From: Acetobacter oeni
GTDB taxonomy: Bacteria > Pseudomonadota > Alphaproteobacteria > Acetobacterales > Acetobacteraceae
Assembly: GCF_011516825.1 (NCBI RefSeq)
Contig: NZ_WOTA01000017.1
Coordinates: forward strand, 1 to 64,000
Length of the DNA stretch: 64,000 bases
Reading direction: 5' to 3'
Part shown: positions 18,693-27,622 of the stretch, in pieces
Layout of the letters: every line of letters starts with the position of its first letter
How positions within the stretch are numbered: position 1 is the first letter of the stretch
Notes under the pieces: generated by a model
Seen by the model: only the letters and a program-made list of their open reading frames with translations
Databases searched by the model: none
Told to the model about the DNA's origin: nothing
Program-made: the position numbers and the translations under genes

Positions 18693-19573
18693 GCCTGGGA
18701 GGATGCCTCAGCGGAACGATCGGTCAAGGGATGGTTTTGCAGACGGGGCGGGCGGGTGGGGCAATCCTTTGGGTGGTGGGTCTGGTTTGTCCCGGGACTG
18801 GCGGGTTTTTGACCGGAACGGGCGCGGGAGGCTTTCTGGCGGGGGAAGTTTTCCGGAAGGCCGGGGGGTGGTTTCTTTTCGGGTCACGGATTGTTTCGGG
18901 CCTGTGTTCCAGGACGGAATCGGTGTGTGCGGGTGGTGGGGCGGCTGAGTTGGGGTGAGGCTGGCGGTGGAATGGCGGCGGAAGAGATTGGGCCGAGACG
19001 ATCCGCGACTGAGCCTGTCTCTGTGCGGAAAGAAGAAAATTTATTTTGTTCCGGGCGTATTGAGCGGGTGTGGGGACGGACGGGATTCCAGAAAGTTCCG
19101 GACAGATATGGTTTGGTTCCGGAATGTTTTCAGGCTGATATCCGGGGCTGGTTTTCAGGCTGTGGGTTTAGGGAGGCTACATTAATGGCCGGGGGCGTGA
19201 AGGCTTAAGCGCCGGCACGATGGAATCTCGCGTAATGGTGCCGGGGAGCCGTTCGTCTGCTTCCATGTGTGGGCGTGTCAGGTGATGAACGCGTTGTGGC
19301 CGTTTTCTGCGGTCTGTGGTGTGGTGTGGATGTCGGTGGGTTCGTGCGCGGTGCGCGGGCGATCATTGCGAGGCTGAGGGGGCGTTTTCGGTTACAGGCG
19401 TGGGAGCCGGGAAGGATGCATGCGGACCGGGGCGGCATTATCTGACGCGGCGCAGCATGCTGTTCGCTTTTGGGGAGGATGTGGGGCAGGTCATCCCGAC
19501 GGGGGTCGGCTCTGGCTGTGGGGGCGCCTTTTCACGGCGCCCCGCTTTCGCTGTATTCCGTCTCTTTGAAAAA
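18693..19573. other. Gene-free, strongly G-skewed region
   Basis: About 880 bases with no supportable gene. The plus strand from 18720 to 19200 is rich in G-runs and T with few C-runs. Open frames there (for example 18674-18958 and 18891-19208) give low-complexity Gly/Arg/Trp-rich products without ribosome-binding sites. Possible G-quadruplex runs occur on the plus strand. It may be the residue of a deleted gene. Confidence 0.5.
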
Positions 19574-20098
19574 TCAGTAGCCGGGAGCGGCCGGATAAGG
19601 TGTTGGCGCGACAGGGTACTGGGCTGGTGCGGCAGGGTATGCGCCATAGGGCGTGGCCGCCGGGTAACCGGTTGTGGCCGGGTAGGCGGTGCTGGCTATG
19701 ACGCTGCTTATGATGCCGGAGGTAACGGCCGCGAGGAGAAAGCTGCCGCCGTAATCTATCCAGCGGTATCCCGGAGGTGGTGCGTACAGGCCACGGTAGC
19801 CGCGCCAGTTATCAACGAACACGCCGCCGCCGTTATAGTGGTCTCCGGCACGCCACATGCCGCCGTGCGGGCCGCCGCCGCCGCGAAAGTTGCCACCACC
19901 ACCGCGCTGACCGCCGCGCCCGCCGCCGCCGCCGCCGCCGTCCCGTCTGCCATCGCCATGGCCACCGTTTTGATGTCCGCTTTGATGTCCGCCGCCGCCG
20001 CCACCGCCGGGGCCGCCCTGAGCATTCGCGGCGACGGGAGCTGCGACCATGGTCAGCCCCAGAAGAAGCGCCATGGAGCGTTTCATTTTTATGGACAT
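19574..20098 (-). CDS. Secreted Gly/His-rich protein with RcnB-like domain
   Basis: The 174-residue product has a Sec signal peptide (MALLLGLTMVAAPVAANAQ). A Gly/His/Arg low-complexity stretch at about 28-85 follows, with repeated GGGGG and GHQ units. Next is the segment YAPPPGYRWIDYGGSFLLAA at about 107-126 with TSGIISSVI, which resembles the RcnB (periplasmic Ni/Co homeostasis) domain core. The C-terminus is a Tyr/Pro/Ala repeat (YPAAT, YPAAP, YPVAP). The His-rich part could bind metal; this is inference. The strand opposite carries a long shadow frame caused by the repeats. Confidence 0.75.
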   Translation of the reverse strand: MSIKMKRSMALLLGLTMVAAPVAANAQGGPGGGGGGGHQSGHQNGGHGDGRRDGGGGGGGRGGQRGGGGNFRGGGGPHGGMWRAGDHYNGGGVFVDNWRGYRGLYAPPPGYRWIDYGGSFLLAAVTSGIISSVIASTAYPATTGYPAATPYGAYPAAPAQYPVAPTPYPAAPGY

Positions 20099-20249
20099 TA
20101 AAATCTCCTTTTCTGCGGAGTCATCAGGCTCTCCTGATGTGGCAAAAATTTGCCTGTCTCGTAACAGATGGCGGAGCTTGTAAGCGCCTCTGCGGAAGGA
20201 AGCTATATTTCTGTTTATGTCCGCGTTTCGGGGGCGTTTTTTCAGGCTG

Positions 20250-21586
20250 TTATCCGGGGTTCCGGCTGGGAATCCGGGCTGTCCGGTTTCCCCGTGTGCC
20301 AGGCCAGAAGGCAGAGGCCCTGCATGAACACGGCCCCGGCGGCTGCCAGATGAAGCCGGCGGCGATCCAGAAGGTCAGTTCCGGCGGTTCCGCGATATTG
20401 CCGGCGATGTAGTGCCCGCAGGCCAGGAACTGAGCGAGGACAAAGCCGGTCAGGCCCATGGCCAGCTTTGTGACCTATGTGCTGACTGAATACGCCAGCC
20501 CCGCGGTGCCTGTCGATGCGCGTGCGTTGCCGGCATCCACGGCTTCGGCCAGCAGCGTGTAATAGAGGGGTGACATCGTGCCCTGTGCCAGGGCCAGAAG
20601 TGTGATCGACAGGAAGAAGCCGGCATGGAGGCGCCCGCCGCTGCCATCAGGATAGAGGCGAGGGCCTGCGCGAGCAGGCAGGCGATCCCGGTGCGGACGG
20701 CGCCCGGTCGTTCGGTCAGGGGGAGGCAGGCCGGCACGCCGGCGAACAGCAGGATGGTGACAAAGGTAATGATATTGGCGCCCGACTGCTCCGTGCCGAC
20801 GGGCACGATGCGTGCATAATACAGCGCGAAGCCGAACAGCGCGGCCTGGCCCACGAAATAGAAGAAGGCGAGAAGGTTGCTCAGGACCCAGGGGTGGTTG
20901 GCGAGCAGGTTACGCAGCGTGACCAGCAGGTTCTGCCGGACGGGGGGCGGGCGGATATCGCACGACGCATCCGCGCGCCACGCAGAGCCACAGGATGCTG
21001 CCGATCACCGGGAGCGCCAGAACGTAGAGCGCCATGCCGTACTGATGCTGCGTCATGCTTTCTGCCGCCGCCGAGCCAGGTGATGGCGGGGGAGGGCCAC
21101 GAGGAGCGATCCGGCCGGCCTGGCAGCCCGTCATGCGAAAGGCGTTGAGTTCGACGCGATCGGCGGGGGAATGGCTGATCATGACGGCCAGGGCGCCGCA
21201 GGGTGTGTTGACGAAGGAATAGATGGCGCCGAACACGATATAGGTCAGTCCGGCCCGGAGGATTTTACCTGTCGGAGACAGAGGCAGGGCGAGAAAGCAG
21301 AAGAAGCCGGTTACACCGAACGGGATGGCGAGGGTTCGGATCAGGCGCGGGGGATGAACAGGCCGCCCATACGATCGACGACGTAGCCGGTGGCCGGGTC
21401 ACAGAAGGCATCGACGACACGGGCGATCAGGAGAATCCAGGACACGGCGACCAGGGGCAGGCCATAGATGTCGGTGTAATAATACATCAGGCAGGACGAG
21501 GTCATGCCCTGCATCATATTGGATGAGACGTCTCCGCAGCCCTAGGCCATTTTTTCTTTCAGGGAGAGCTGTCGTCTTTCATCCAT
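20250..21586 (-). pseudogene. GPH-family (MelB-like) sugar:cation symporter, decayed
   Basis: From ATG 21586 the frame reads MDERRQLSLKEKMA and then an in-frame TAG at about 21545. It continues with MMQGMTSSCLMYYYTDIYGL and VVDAFCDPATGYVVDRMGG. After a frameshift near 21340, MFGAIYSFVNTPCGALAVMI and SPADRVELNAFRMTG appear in another frame (21236 to about 21125). Further shifts lead to MGQAALFGFALYYARIVPVG at 20854 and a last membrane segment near 20459. These are the hallmarks of glycoside-pentoside-hexuronide symporters. One nonsense and several frameshift lesions mean it is surely inactive. The original substrate cannot be told. Confidence 0.8.
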
Positions 21587-21861
21587 GACGTGTGTTGTCC
21601 TGAACATTCCGGGGTGTTCTGCTGGTATCACGTGTTGTCGGAATGGAAAACGTGTCGGGGTATTGGAGAGTCTGGTTCTGGTTTGGGGGGCGGAGGTCCC
21701 GTCATTACGATAAACTAACAGGTTTTGAGTCTGAGGCTGTTCGGGGGCTGTCTGTCAGAGAACTGAAGTATTCGTCGAAAAGGATGGCAGGCCGTGTCTT
21801 AGCTCCGGTCCGCATGCGGGGAGGGGTTTTCCGGTCCACGCCCCTCCGGCCCATGCTGATT

Positions 21862-23154
21862 TCAGTCCAGTCGGACAGAGGGGCGTACGAATGTTTCCAT
21901 CCAGTCCGAAAGACATGAGATCAGGCCACGAAAAAGACCAAAAAGGGCGATCTGGTGCTGGCGGTAGAGCATAATATGGGCGAGACGGGCTGACAGGCCG
22001 TGTGTAAAGCCTCCGCCCCAGACGGAGCCTCCGGGAAGGGCTGCCCATCCATTATATGTTCCCAGGGCGACGATGGCACCTTTATTCTGAAATACGCAGG
22101 AAGAAACAGGCTGTTTCCGTTCTATCCATGCCGGCAGGTGGTGGCCCAGGTGATTTGCCTGTTGCCGGGCGACCTGCGCTGTTGCCGGCAGGGGATCATC
22201 TGCGACAAAAGAGCAGTCACCCATGGCAAAGATGTTCTCGTCATCAATGGAACAGAGATTGGGTTTTACGAGTATCTGTCCTGATTTACTAAGGGAAAGG
22301 CCGCCATAGGTTTTTGTGACTTCCGGCGCCCTGACACCGGCGGCCCAGACACGCAGCTTGGCGGGAATATGCGTACCGTCTTTGAGGATAAATCCGGTTG
22401 CGTCCGCTGCGGCGACCCGGGCGGAAGTTCTGACGGTGACACCAATACGTTCGAGCTGTTCTTTGGCGGCTATGGAGACGGATTCCGGAAAAGCAGGAAG
22501 AATACGGGCGCCGGACTGAAGCAGGGTTACCCGGAGCGCGGGAGGTGTTTTTCCAAAGGCATGCAGGCTGAATGAATCGACGATATCAAGAGCTTTGTGA
22601 AGTTCGGCGGCGAGCTGCGTGCCGGTTGCGCCTCCGCCGACGATGGCGATATCCAGTTCGGAGCTGTCCGCGAAAGCGCGTAGCAGTTCCATTCTGAATT
22701 TCTCGTTGAATGCATTTGCCTCGACCAGATTATCGATGGAGAGGCAGTGTTCGGCGACGCCGGGTGTACCGAAATCATTCGCGCAGCTGCCGATAGCCAG
22801 AACAATGGCATCGTAATTCATTGTTCTGCTTTCGAGCACCTGCGTTCCGTCCGAAGCATGGAACGGACTCAGGGTGACTTCTCGTTTCGCGCGGTCGATC
22901 GACACGACCTCGCCGGGCCAGAATTCAAAATGATGGCCGCTGGCCTGATTGATGAAGCTGATGCGGTCATTTTCGTTCACAACCGTTCCTGCGGCGAAGC
23001 AGTGCAGCATGGGTTTCCAGACATGTGCGAACCCGCGGTCGATCAGGGTTATGCGGGCTTTGCCGGTTTTTCCTAATGACCTGCCAAGCTGGGTGGCAAG
23101 CGAAAGCCCGGCTACACCACCGCCGACAATGAGGATTTCGGATTTGGGAGTCAT
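21862..23154 (-). CDS. ndh: NAD(P)/FAD-dependent oxidoreductase, type II NADH dehydrogenase
   Basis: Non-proton-pumping NADH:quinone oxidoreductase on the inner face of the membrane. The 430-residue protein has an FAD Rossmann motif ILIVGGGVAGLSLATQLG at the start and a second NADH-binding motif IAIVGGGATGTQLAAEL near residue 170. The FAD-site motif NIFAMGDCSF follows near 315, and a C-terminal amphipathic region (RLAHIMLYRQHQIALFGLF) probably anchors it to the membrane. In acetic acid bacteria such enzymes feed the short respiratory chain alongside quinoprotein dehydrogenases. Confidence 0.9.
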   Translation of the reverse strand: MTPKSEILIVGGGVAGLSLATQLGRSLGKTGKARITLIDRGFAHVWKPMLHCFAAGTVVNENDRISFINQASGHHFEFWPGEVVSIDRAKREVTLSPFHASDGTQVLESRTMNYDAIVLAIGSCANDFGTPGVAEHCLSIDNLVEANAFNEKFRMELLRAFADSSELDIAIVGGGATGTQLAAELHKALDIVDSFSLHAFGKTPPALRVTLLQSGARILPAFPESVSIAAKEQLERIGVTVRTSARVAAADATGFILKDGTHIPAKLRVWAAGVRAPEVTKTYGGLSLSKSGQILVKPNLCSIDDENIFAMGDCSFVADDPLPATAQVARQQANHLGHHLPAWIERKQPVSSCVFQNKGAIVALGTYNGWAALPGGSVWGGGFTHGLSARLAHIMLYRQHQIALFGLFRGLISCLSDWMETFVRPSVRLD

Positions 23155-23402
23155 TGTATGCCTCAGGCCTCGTGTAAGTAAGCTCCGGAATAAATATAAA
23201 TGTATTTATTACATATACTGTATTATATATTTGTTTTTCTGTTCTGATTTATTTCAGTGAAAGTTTATCTGGTGGATTTCATATGATATTTATTACGGAG
23301 AGATGGGGGTCAGCGGACCTGTTTAATGAGAAATCCGCTGACAGAATACTGGGTTTTATCGGGGAGCGTGACAGCCCCCCTGTTTTGTCGTGACGCGGTC
23401 AG

Positions 23403-24794
23403 TCAGGCCGGGGCATCGATGTCGACGACGTTAATCAGCTTGTGGTTGACAAACTCCTTAATGCCAAGACCAACAAGCTCGCGGCCGTAACCGGAGCGGG
23501 CGATACCTCCAAAGGGAAGATCGGCTTTCGGGATAAGCGGGTGATTGATAAACACCATGCCGGTCCGGATTTTAGCCGCCACGCGGGCGCCTCGCGCCTC
23601 GTCGGCGGTAAAGATGGCGCCGCCGAGCCCGTAAGGGGAATCATTGGCGATCTTCACCGCGTGCGCTTCGTCTTTCGCACGATAGAGCTGTGTAACAGGG
23701 CCGAAAAATTCCCAGTGCCGGGCTTCGTTGTTTTCGTGCAGGTTGGTCATGAGAAGCGGGCGGAAAAACGCGCCTTTTTCCGGCACCGGGGCACCGATCG
23801 GCTCGACTTTAGCGCCGTGTTTTATGGCTTCCGCTACCTGACGTTCGAGATCGTCCTTCGCGCCCTGTGACGACAGCGGTGCAAGTGTGGTTGACGGATC
23901 CATAGGATCACCGGCTTTCAGTCCGGCGACGCCTTTTTTATAGAGATCAAGGAAGCGGTCGTAGACTGCGTCATGCACGATGATGCGTTTTGCGGAAACG
24001 CAGACCTGGCCGGCATTCCAGTGGCGTCCCGTTACGGCCCATTTCACGGTTTTTTCGAGGTCCGCGTCGTCCAGCACGATGAAGGCGTCCGCGCCGCCGA
24101 GTTCCATCGTGGCCTTTTTGAGCGCCTTACCGGCCGTGCCGGCAATGATGACGCCCGCGCCTTCCGACCCTGTCAGCGCGACACCGCAGACGCGGTGATC
24201 GTTCAGGATCATTTCCGTATGCGGCCTTGCGGCATAGATGTTGCGGAACAGACCATGCGGCAGGCCGGCTTCCTTCATCAGTTCTTCGCAGATCGCGGCG
24301 CATTGTGGCAGGTTAGACGCGTGTTTCAGCAGGACGGCGTTACCGGCCGAAAGCTGCGGCGCGATAATGCGAACGACCTGATAGAAAGGGAAATTCCAGG
24401 GTTCAATGGCAAACACGATGCCCAGTGGCTCGTGAACCAGCGTTGCCCTGCCTTCCGCCGGGCTGGCTACGGGCAGGGATTCCGGTTTCAGGAGTTCTTC
24501 CGCATATTTCGCGTAGTATTCGAAAATTTCAGCTGAAAGAATAACTTCGCTTTTTGATTCGACGAATGTCTTGCCCATTTCCAGCGTGGCCAGGCGAGCA
24601 TATTTGTCGATGTCGCGACGCAGGATCGCGGCGGCGGCGTTCATAATCCGGGCGCGTTCAGAGAAAGGCGTGTCACGCCATTTTTCAAAGGCTTCATGGG
24701 CTTTGGAAAGAGCGCCTTTGACTTCATCATCGGTTGCGTTCGGGAACGTCTTGACGACTTCGCCCGTGTAGGGATTTGTAGTCGCGTAGGCCAT
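23403..24794 (-). CDS. NAD(P)-dependent aldehyde dehydrogenase, succinate-semialdehyde dehydrogenase-like
   Basis: Oxidises an aldehyde, probably succinate semialdehyde, to the acid. The 463-residue product has the cofactor-site region IEPWNFPFYQ, the general-base Glu in MELGGADAFIVLDD, and the nucleophile Cys in WNAGQVCVSAKR. The C-terminal motif is PFGGIARSGYGREL. Length and motifs fit the GabD/Sad-like group without the N-terminal extension of GabD. It lies downstream of a NemR-like TetR regulator and twin operators, with a 34-codon ORF in its leader. This context suggests induction by reactive electrophiles or aldehydes. Confidence 0.92.
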   Translation of the reverse strand: MAYATTNPYTGEVVKTFPNATDDEVKGALSKAHEAFEKWRDTPFSERARIMNAAAAILRRDIDKYARLATLEMGKTFVESKSEVILSAEIFEYYAKYAEELLKPESLPVASPAEGRATLVHEPLGIVFAIEPWNFPFYQVVRIIAPQLSAGNAVLLKHASNLPQCAAICEELMKEAGLPHGLFRNIYAARPHTEMILNDHRVCGVALTGSEGAGVIIAGTAGKALKKATMELGGADAFIVLDDADLEKTVKWAVTGRHWNAGQVCVSAKRIIVHDAVYDRFLDLYKKGVAGLKAGDPMDPSTTLAPLSSQGAKDDLERQVAEAIKHGAKVEPIGAPVPEKGAFFRPLLMTNLHENNEARHWEFFGPVTQLYRAKDEAHAVKIANDSPYGLGGAIFTADEARGARVAAKIRTGMVFINHPLIPKADLPFGGIARSGYGRELVGLGIKEFVNHKLINVVDIDAPA

Positions 24795-24831
24795 ATCTAC
24801 CTCGTCTGTCTCTTGAATAAAAACGGCGGTA

Positions 24832-24936
24832 TCAGTCGCAGGGGATGTTTACGTCGGGTCGGTATCCGGAAGGGCCGTGACGACGAATGGATCCACCATT
24901 TCCGGGTGCCGGGATCGTTACGTATGGTATTTTCAT
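24832..24936 (-). CDS. Possible 34-residue leader-encoded small protein
   Basis: An ATG at 24936 opens a 34-codon frame ending in TGA at 24832, 37 bases before the aldehyde dehydrogenase start and just downstream of the twin operators. The product starts MKIPYVTIPAPGNGG and ends YRPDVNIPCD. It is rich in Pro/Gly, with one Cys near the C-terminus and no hydrophobic segment. A weak purine stretch (CGGAAAAAAGACG) precedes the ATG. It could be a small protein or an upstream ORF that tunes the dehydrogenase. I recognise no family. Confidence 0.4.
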   Translation of the reverse strand: MKIPYVTIPAPGNGGSIRRHGPSGYRPDVNIPCD

Positions 24937-24960
24937 CGTCTTTTTTCCGTACTTATAAAC

Positions 24961-24992
24961 CGACCGGTCGACTATTATTAGACCGGTCGTCT
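24961..24992. promoter_or_regulatory. Twin palindromic operators, probably for the adjacent TetR regulator
   Basis: CGACCGGTCG at 24961-24970 and AGACCGGTCGTCT at 24980-24992 share the palindromic core GACCGGTC, with centres 19 bases apart. Between and beside them on the minus strand lie TAATAATAG and TATAAG, which could serve as -10 elements, so bound repressor would cover the promoter of the small ORF and aldehyde dehydrogenase. TetR-family dimers bind such palindromes. Confidence 0.65.
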
Positions 24993-25033
24993 CTGGATTC
25001 GGGCCCGCAAAACACCGCGTCCTGCTGACGGTG

Positions 25034-25630
25034 TCAGGTATGGTCCAGAAATCTGACTGTATCCACCCGAGCATAATCAAATGATCGTGAGCTGTGGGTG
25101 ATCATCGCCATGAGGGTTGCTCCCAGCCAGAGCTGATAGACCGCGGTTGCCAGGTCATGGGGTTCCATTGAGGAGGCCACGGAGCCGTCGTTCTGACCGG
25201 CTTCAACGACCTGTGTGAGACGGTTGACGGCCAGTGTCGTTCCGGTTTTCAGGATGACGCGCATCCGCTCGGACAGGTCCGAGACTTCGGCGCCAAGTTT
25301 GACGATCAGACATTTGTCGCCGACCTGACCGTCGGTGTGGGTATCGCGCCAGAACGTGCAGTAGGCGAGCACCTGTTCTCGCCCGGTGCGGCGCGGGACG
25401 GCGAACACATCGTCCATTTTATGCACGTAGTTCTCAATGTAGCAGCGGAGAAGTTCCTCGCCGAACGCTTCTTTCGATTCAAAATAATGATAGAAGGAAC
25501 CTTTCGGAATTCCGGCAACTTCGAGGATCTGGGAAATGCCGACGGCGGAAAAACCGCGAACGGCGACAAGGGGACGTGCGGCTTCCACGATCTGTCTCCG
25601 GACGCTGTGCTGTTTTTCTGCGACGGTCAT
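25034..25630 (-). CDS. TetR-family transcriptional regulator, NemR-like
   Basis: The 198-residue protein has an N-terminal TetR helix-turn-helix (SAVGISQILEVAGIPKGSFY followed by HYFESKEAFGEELL). Its ligand domain contains KCLIVKLGAEVSDLSERMR, matching the region around the redox-sensing Cys of E. coli NemR, and the C-terminal YQLWLGATLMA. The cysteine at the sensing position is kept, so a response to electrophiles or hypochlorite is plausible by homology. It lies upstream of, and on the same strand as, the twin operators and the aldehyde dehydrogenase it probably controls. Confidence 0.85.
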   Translation of the reverse strand: MTVAEKQHSVRRQIVEAARPLVAVRGFSAVGISQILEVAGIPKGSFYHYFESKEAFGEELLRCYIENYVHKMDDVFAVPRRTGREQVLAYCTFWRDTHTDGQVGDKCLIVKLGAEVSDLSERMRVILKTGTTLAVNRLTQVVEAGQNDGSVASSMEPHDLATAVYQLWLGATLMAMITHSSRSFDYARVDTVRFLDHT

Positions 25631-25880
25631 TGCTCCGTCATGGCACAGAGAATATTTCGGTCAAGACCGCTGCGTCCGATGTCACGATGTATCCCTGTTC
25701 CGGGCGGTGCGTGTTTTCTGCCAGGATAATTCCGGAAATAAGGTGCGTTGAGATGTTCAGCATCCATGACCGGGAGTCAGCATACCTTGCTTTCCGCCCG
25801 ATCTGTATAAAATCCTCGTCCGACCGGACGTATATTGGCAAGGTCCGGAGAGTGAGTGTGGCTCTGCCGGACGACAGGCT

Positions 25881-25962
25881 CTGATAAATAAACAGGTTTC
25901 CAAAGGCCTCCGGCCCCTGGTGGGTTTCAGGGCAGAGCCCTGAGAAAGGTAGCCACACTTAG
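25881..25962 (+). repeat. Dispersed intergenic repeat, copy A
   Basis: Starts CTGATAAATAAACAGGTTTCC and continues through AAAGGCCTCCGGCCCCTGG to GGGCAGAGCCCTGAGAAAGG. It contains two internal hairpin-forming segments (GGCC-rich, and CAGGGCAGAGCCCTG). Related copies lie at 29034-29103 and 62624-62693 (minus) and 60374-60442 (plus). It sits in the 368-base gap between the ABC-F gene and tetR. Confidence 0.75.
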
Positions 25963-25999
25963 TGCGAACAGAGCCATTTATGTGGACATGGCTTCCGGT

Positions 26000-27622
26000 T
26001 CATTCATGCAGGCCGGGGGCTTCGCGGCCGGTGCGGGTGACGTATTCCGTGTAGCCGCCGTCGTAGCGGTGGAGGCCATCGGGGTTGAGTTCGAGGACAC
26101 GGTTGGAGAGGGCGGCGAGGAAGTGGCGGTCGTGGGAGACGAAGAGCATGGTGCCTTCGTAATCCTTCAGGGCTGTTATGAGCATTTCTTTTGTGGCGAT
26201 GTCGAGGTGGTTGGTTGGCTCATCGAGCACGAGGAAGTTCGGGGGATCGAAGAGCATCAGTGCCATGACGAGGCGGGCTTTTTCGCCGCCGGAGAGGACG
26301 CGGCAGGTTTTATCGACGTCGTCGCCCGAGAAGCCGAAGCCGCCGGCGAGGGAGCGGAGCGAGCCCTGGCTGGCGAGGGGGAAGGCGTCGTTCAGGGTTT
26401 CGAAGACGGTGCGGTCGCCGTCGAGGAGGTCCATGGCGTGCTGGGCGAAGTAGCCGGTTTTCACGCTGCCGCCGAGGGTGACGGTTCCGGCATCCGGCTC
26501 TGTTGTGCCGGTGACGAGTTTCAGCAGGGTTGATTTGCCGGCGCCGTTGACGCCGAGGACGCAGCAGCGCTCCTGGCGGCGGATGAGCAGGTCGAGATTT
26601 TTATAGATGGTTTTGCTGCCGTAGCTTTTATCGACGCCGCGCAGGCTGGCGACGGCGTCGCCCGAGCGGGGGGGCGGCGGGAAGGTGAAGGCGAGGGTCT
26701 GGCGGCGTTTTGGCGGTTCGACGCGGTCGATCTTGTCGAGTTTTTTCACGCGGCTCTGGACCTGGGCGGCGTGGGAGGCGCGGGCCTTGAATCTCTCGAT
26801 GAATGCGACTTCTTTCGCGAGCATGGCCTGTTGCCGGTCGAACTGGGCCTGCTGCTGTTTTTCGTTCAGGGCCTGCTGCTGTTCGTAGAATTCGTAATCG
26901 CCGGAGAAGCTGGTGAGTGTGCCGCCGTCGATTTCGATGACTTTGTTGATGACGCGATTCATGAAGGCGCGGTCATGCGATGTCATGAGCAGGGCGCCGT
27001 CGTAACCGGCGAGGAACTGTTCCAGCCAGATCAGGCTTTCGAGATCGAGATGGTTGCTGGGCTCATCGAGCAGCATGACATCCGGTTTCATCAGCAGGAT
27101 GCGTCCGAGGGCGACGCGCATTTTCCAGCCGCCGGAGAGCCGGTCCACATTGCCGTCCATCATTTCCTGGCTGAATCCGAGGCCGTACAGGACTTCCCGT
27201 GCGCGGCCTTCCAGGGCGTAGCCGCCGAGTTCCTCGAACCGGGCCTGGACTTCGCCGAAGCGTTCGAGGATGGCATCGAGTTCGTCGAAGCGGTCCGGGT
27301 CGGCCATGGCGGCTTCCAGTCCGGCCAGTTCGGTGCCGATCTGCGCGACGGGGCCGGCGCCGTCCATGACTTCGGCGACCGCGCTTCGTCCGGCCATTTC
27401 GCCGACGTCCTGGCTGAAGAAGCCGACTGTGATGCCGCGATCGGTGAGGACCTGTCCTTCATCGGGCTCTTCCTGGCCGGTGATGAGCCGGAAGAGGGTG
27501 GTTTTCCCCGCGCCGTTGGGTCCGACCAGCCCGATTTTCTCGCCTTTCTGAAGGGCCGCGGAGGCTTCGATGAAGATCACCCGATGGCCGTTGTGTTTGC
27601 TGATATTGTCGAGACGGATCAT
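26000..27622 (-). CDS. ABC-F family ATP-binding protein (YbiT-like size)
   Basis: Soluble twin-ABC protein of the ribosome-associated ABC-F group; no membrane domain. From the ATG at 27622 (AGGA ahead) it has 540 residues, close to E. coli YbiT. Domain 1 has Walker A GLVGPNGAGKTT, signature LSGGWKMRVA and Walker B DVMLLDEPSNHLD. A charged, Gln-rich coiled linker of about 80 residues follows (YEQQQALNEKQQQAQ). Domain 2 has [19 protein letters not shown] and FLVLDEPTNHLD. ABC-F members act on translating ribosomes; the exact member cannot be fixed by eye. The frame is open 34 codons upstream. Confidence 0.92.
   Translation of the reverse strand: MIRLDNISKHNGHRVIFIEASAALQKGEKIGLVGPNGAGKTTLFRLITGQEEPDEGQVLTDRGITVGFFSQDVGEMAGRSAVAEVMDGAGPVAQIGTELAGLEAAMADPDRFDELDAILERFGEVQARFEELGGYALEGRAREVLYGLGFSQEMMDGNVDRLSGGWKMRVALGRILLMKPDVMLLDEPSNHLDLESLIWLEQFLAGYDGALLMTSHDRAFMNRVINKVIEIDGGTLTSFSGDYEFYEQQQALNEKQQQAQFDRQQAMLAKEVAFIERFKARASHAAQVQSRVKKLDKIDRVEPPKRRQTLAFTFPPPPRSGDAVASLRGVDKSYGSKTIYKNLDLLIRRQERCCVLGVNGAGKSTLLKLVTGTTEPDAGTVTLGGSVKTGYFAQHAMDLLDGDRTVFETLNDAFPLASQGSLRSLAGGFGFSGDDVDKTCRVLSGGEKARLVMALMLFDPPNFLVLDEPTNHLDIATKEMLITALKDYEGTMLFVSHDRHFLAALSNRVLELNPDGLHRYDGGYTEYVTRTGREAPGLHE

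Noticed and set aside
19316..20101. 261-codon plus-strand frame over the RcnB-like gene
   Set aside because: Ala/Arg-rich shadow produced by the Gly/His repeats of the opposite strand, which has a signal peptide and a recognised core.
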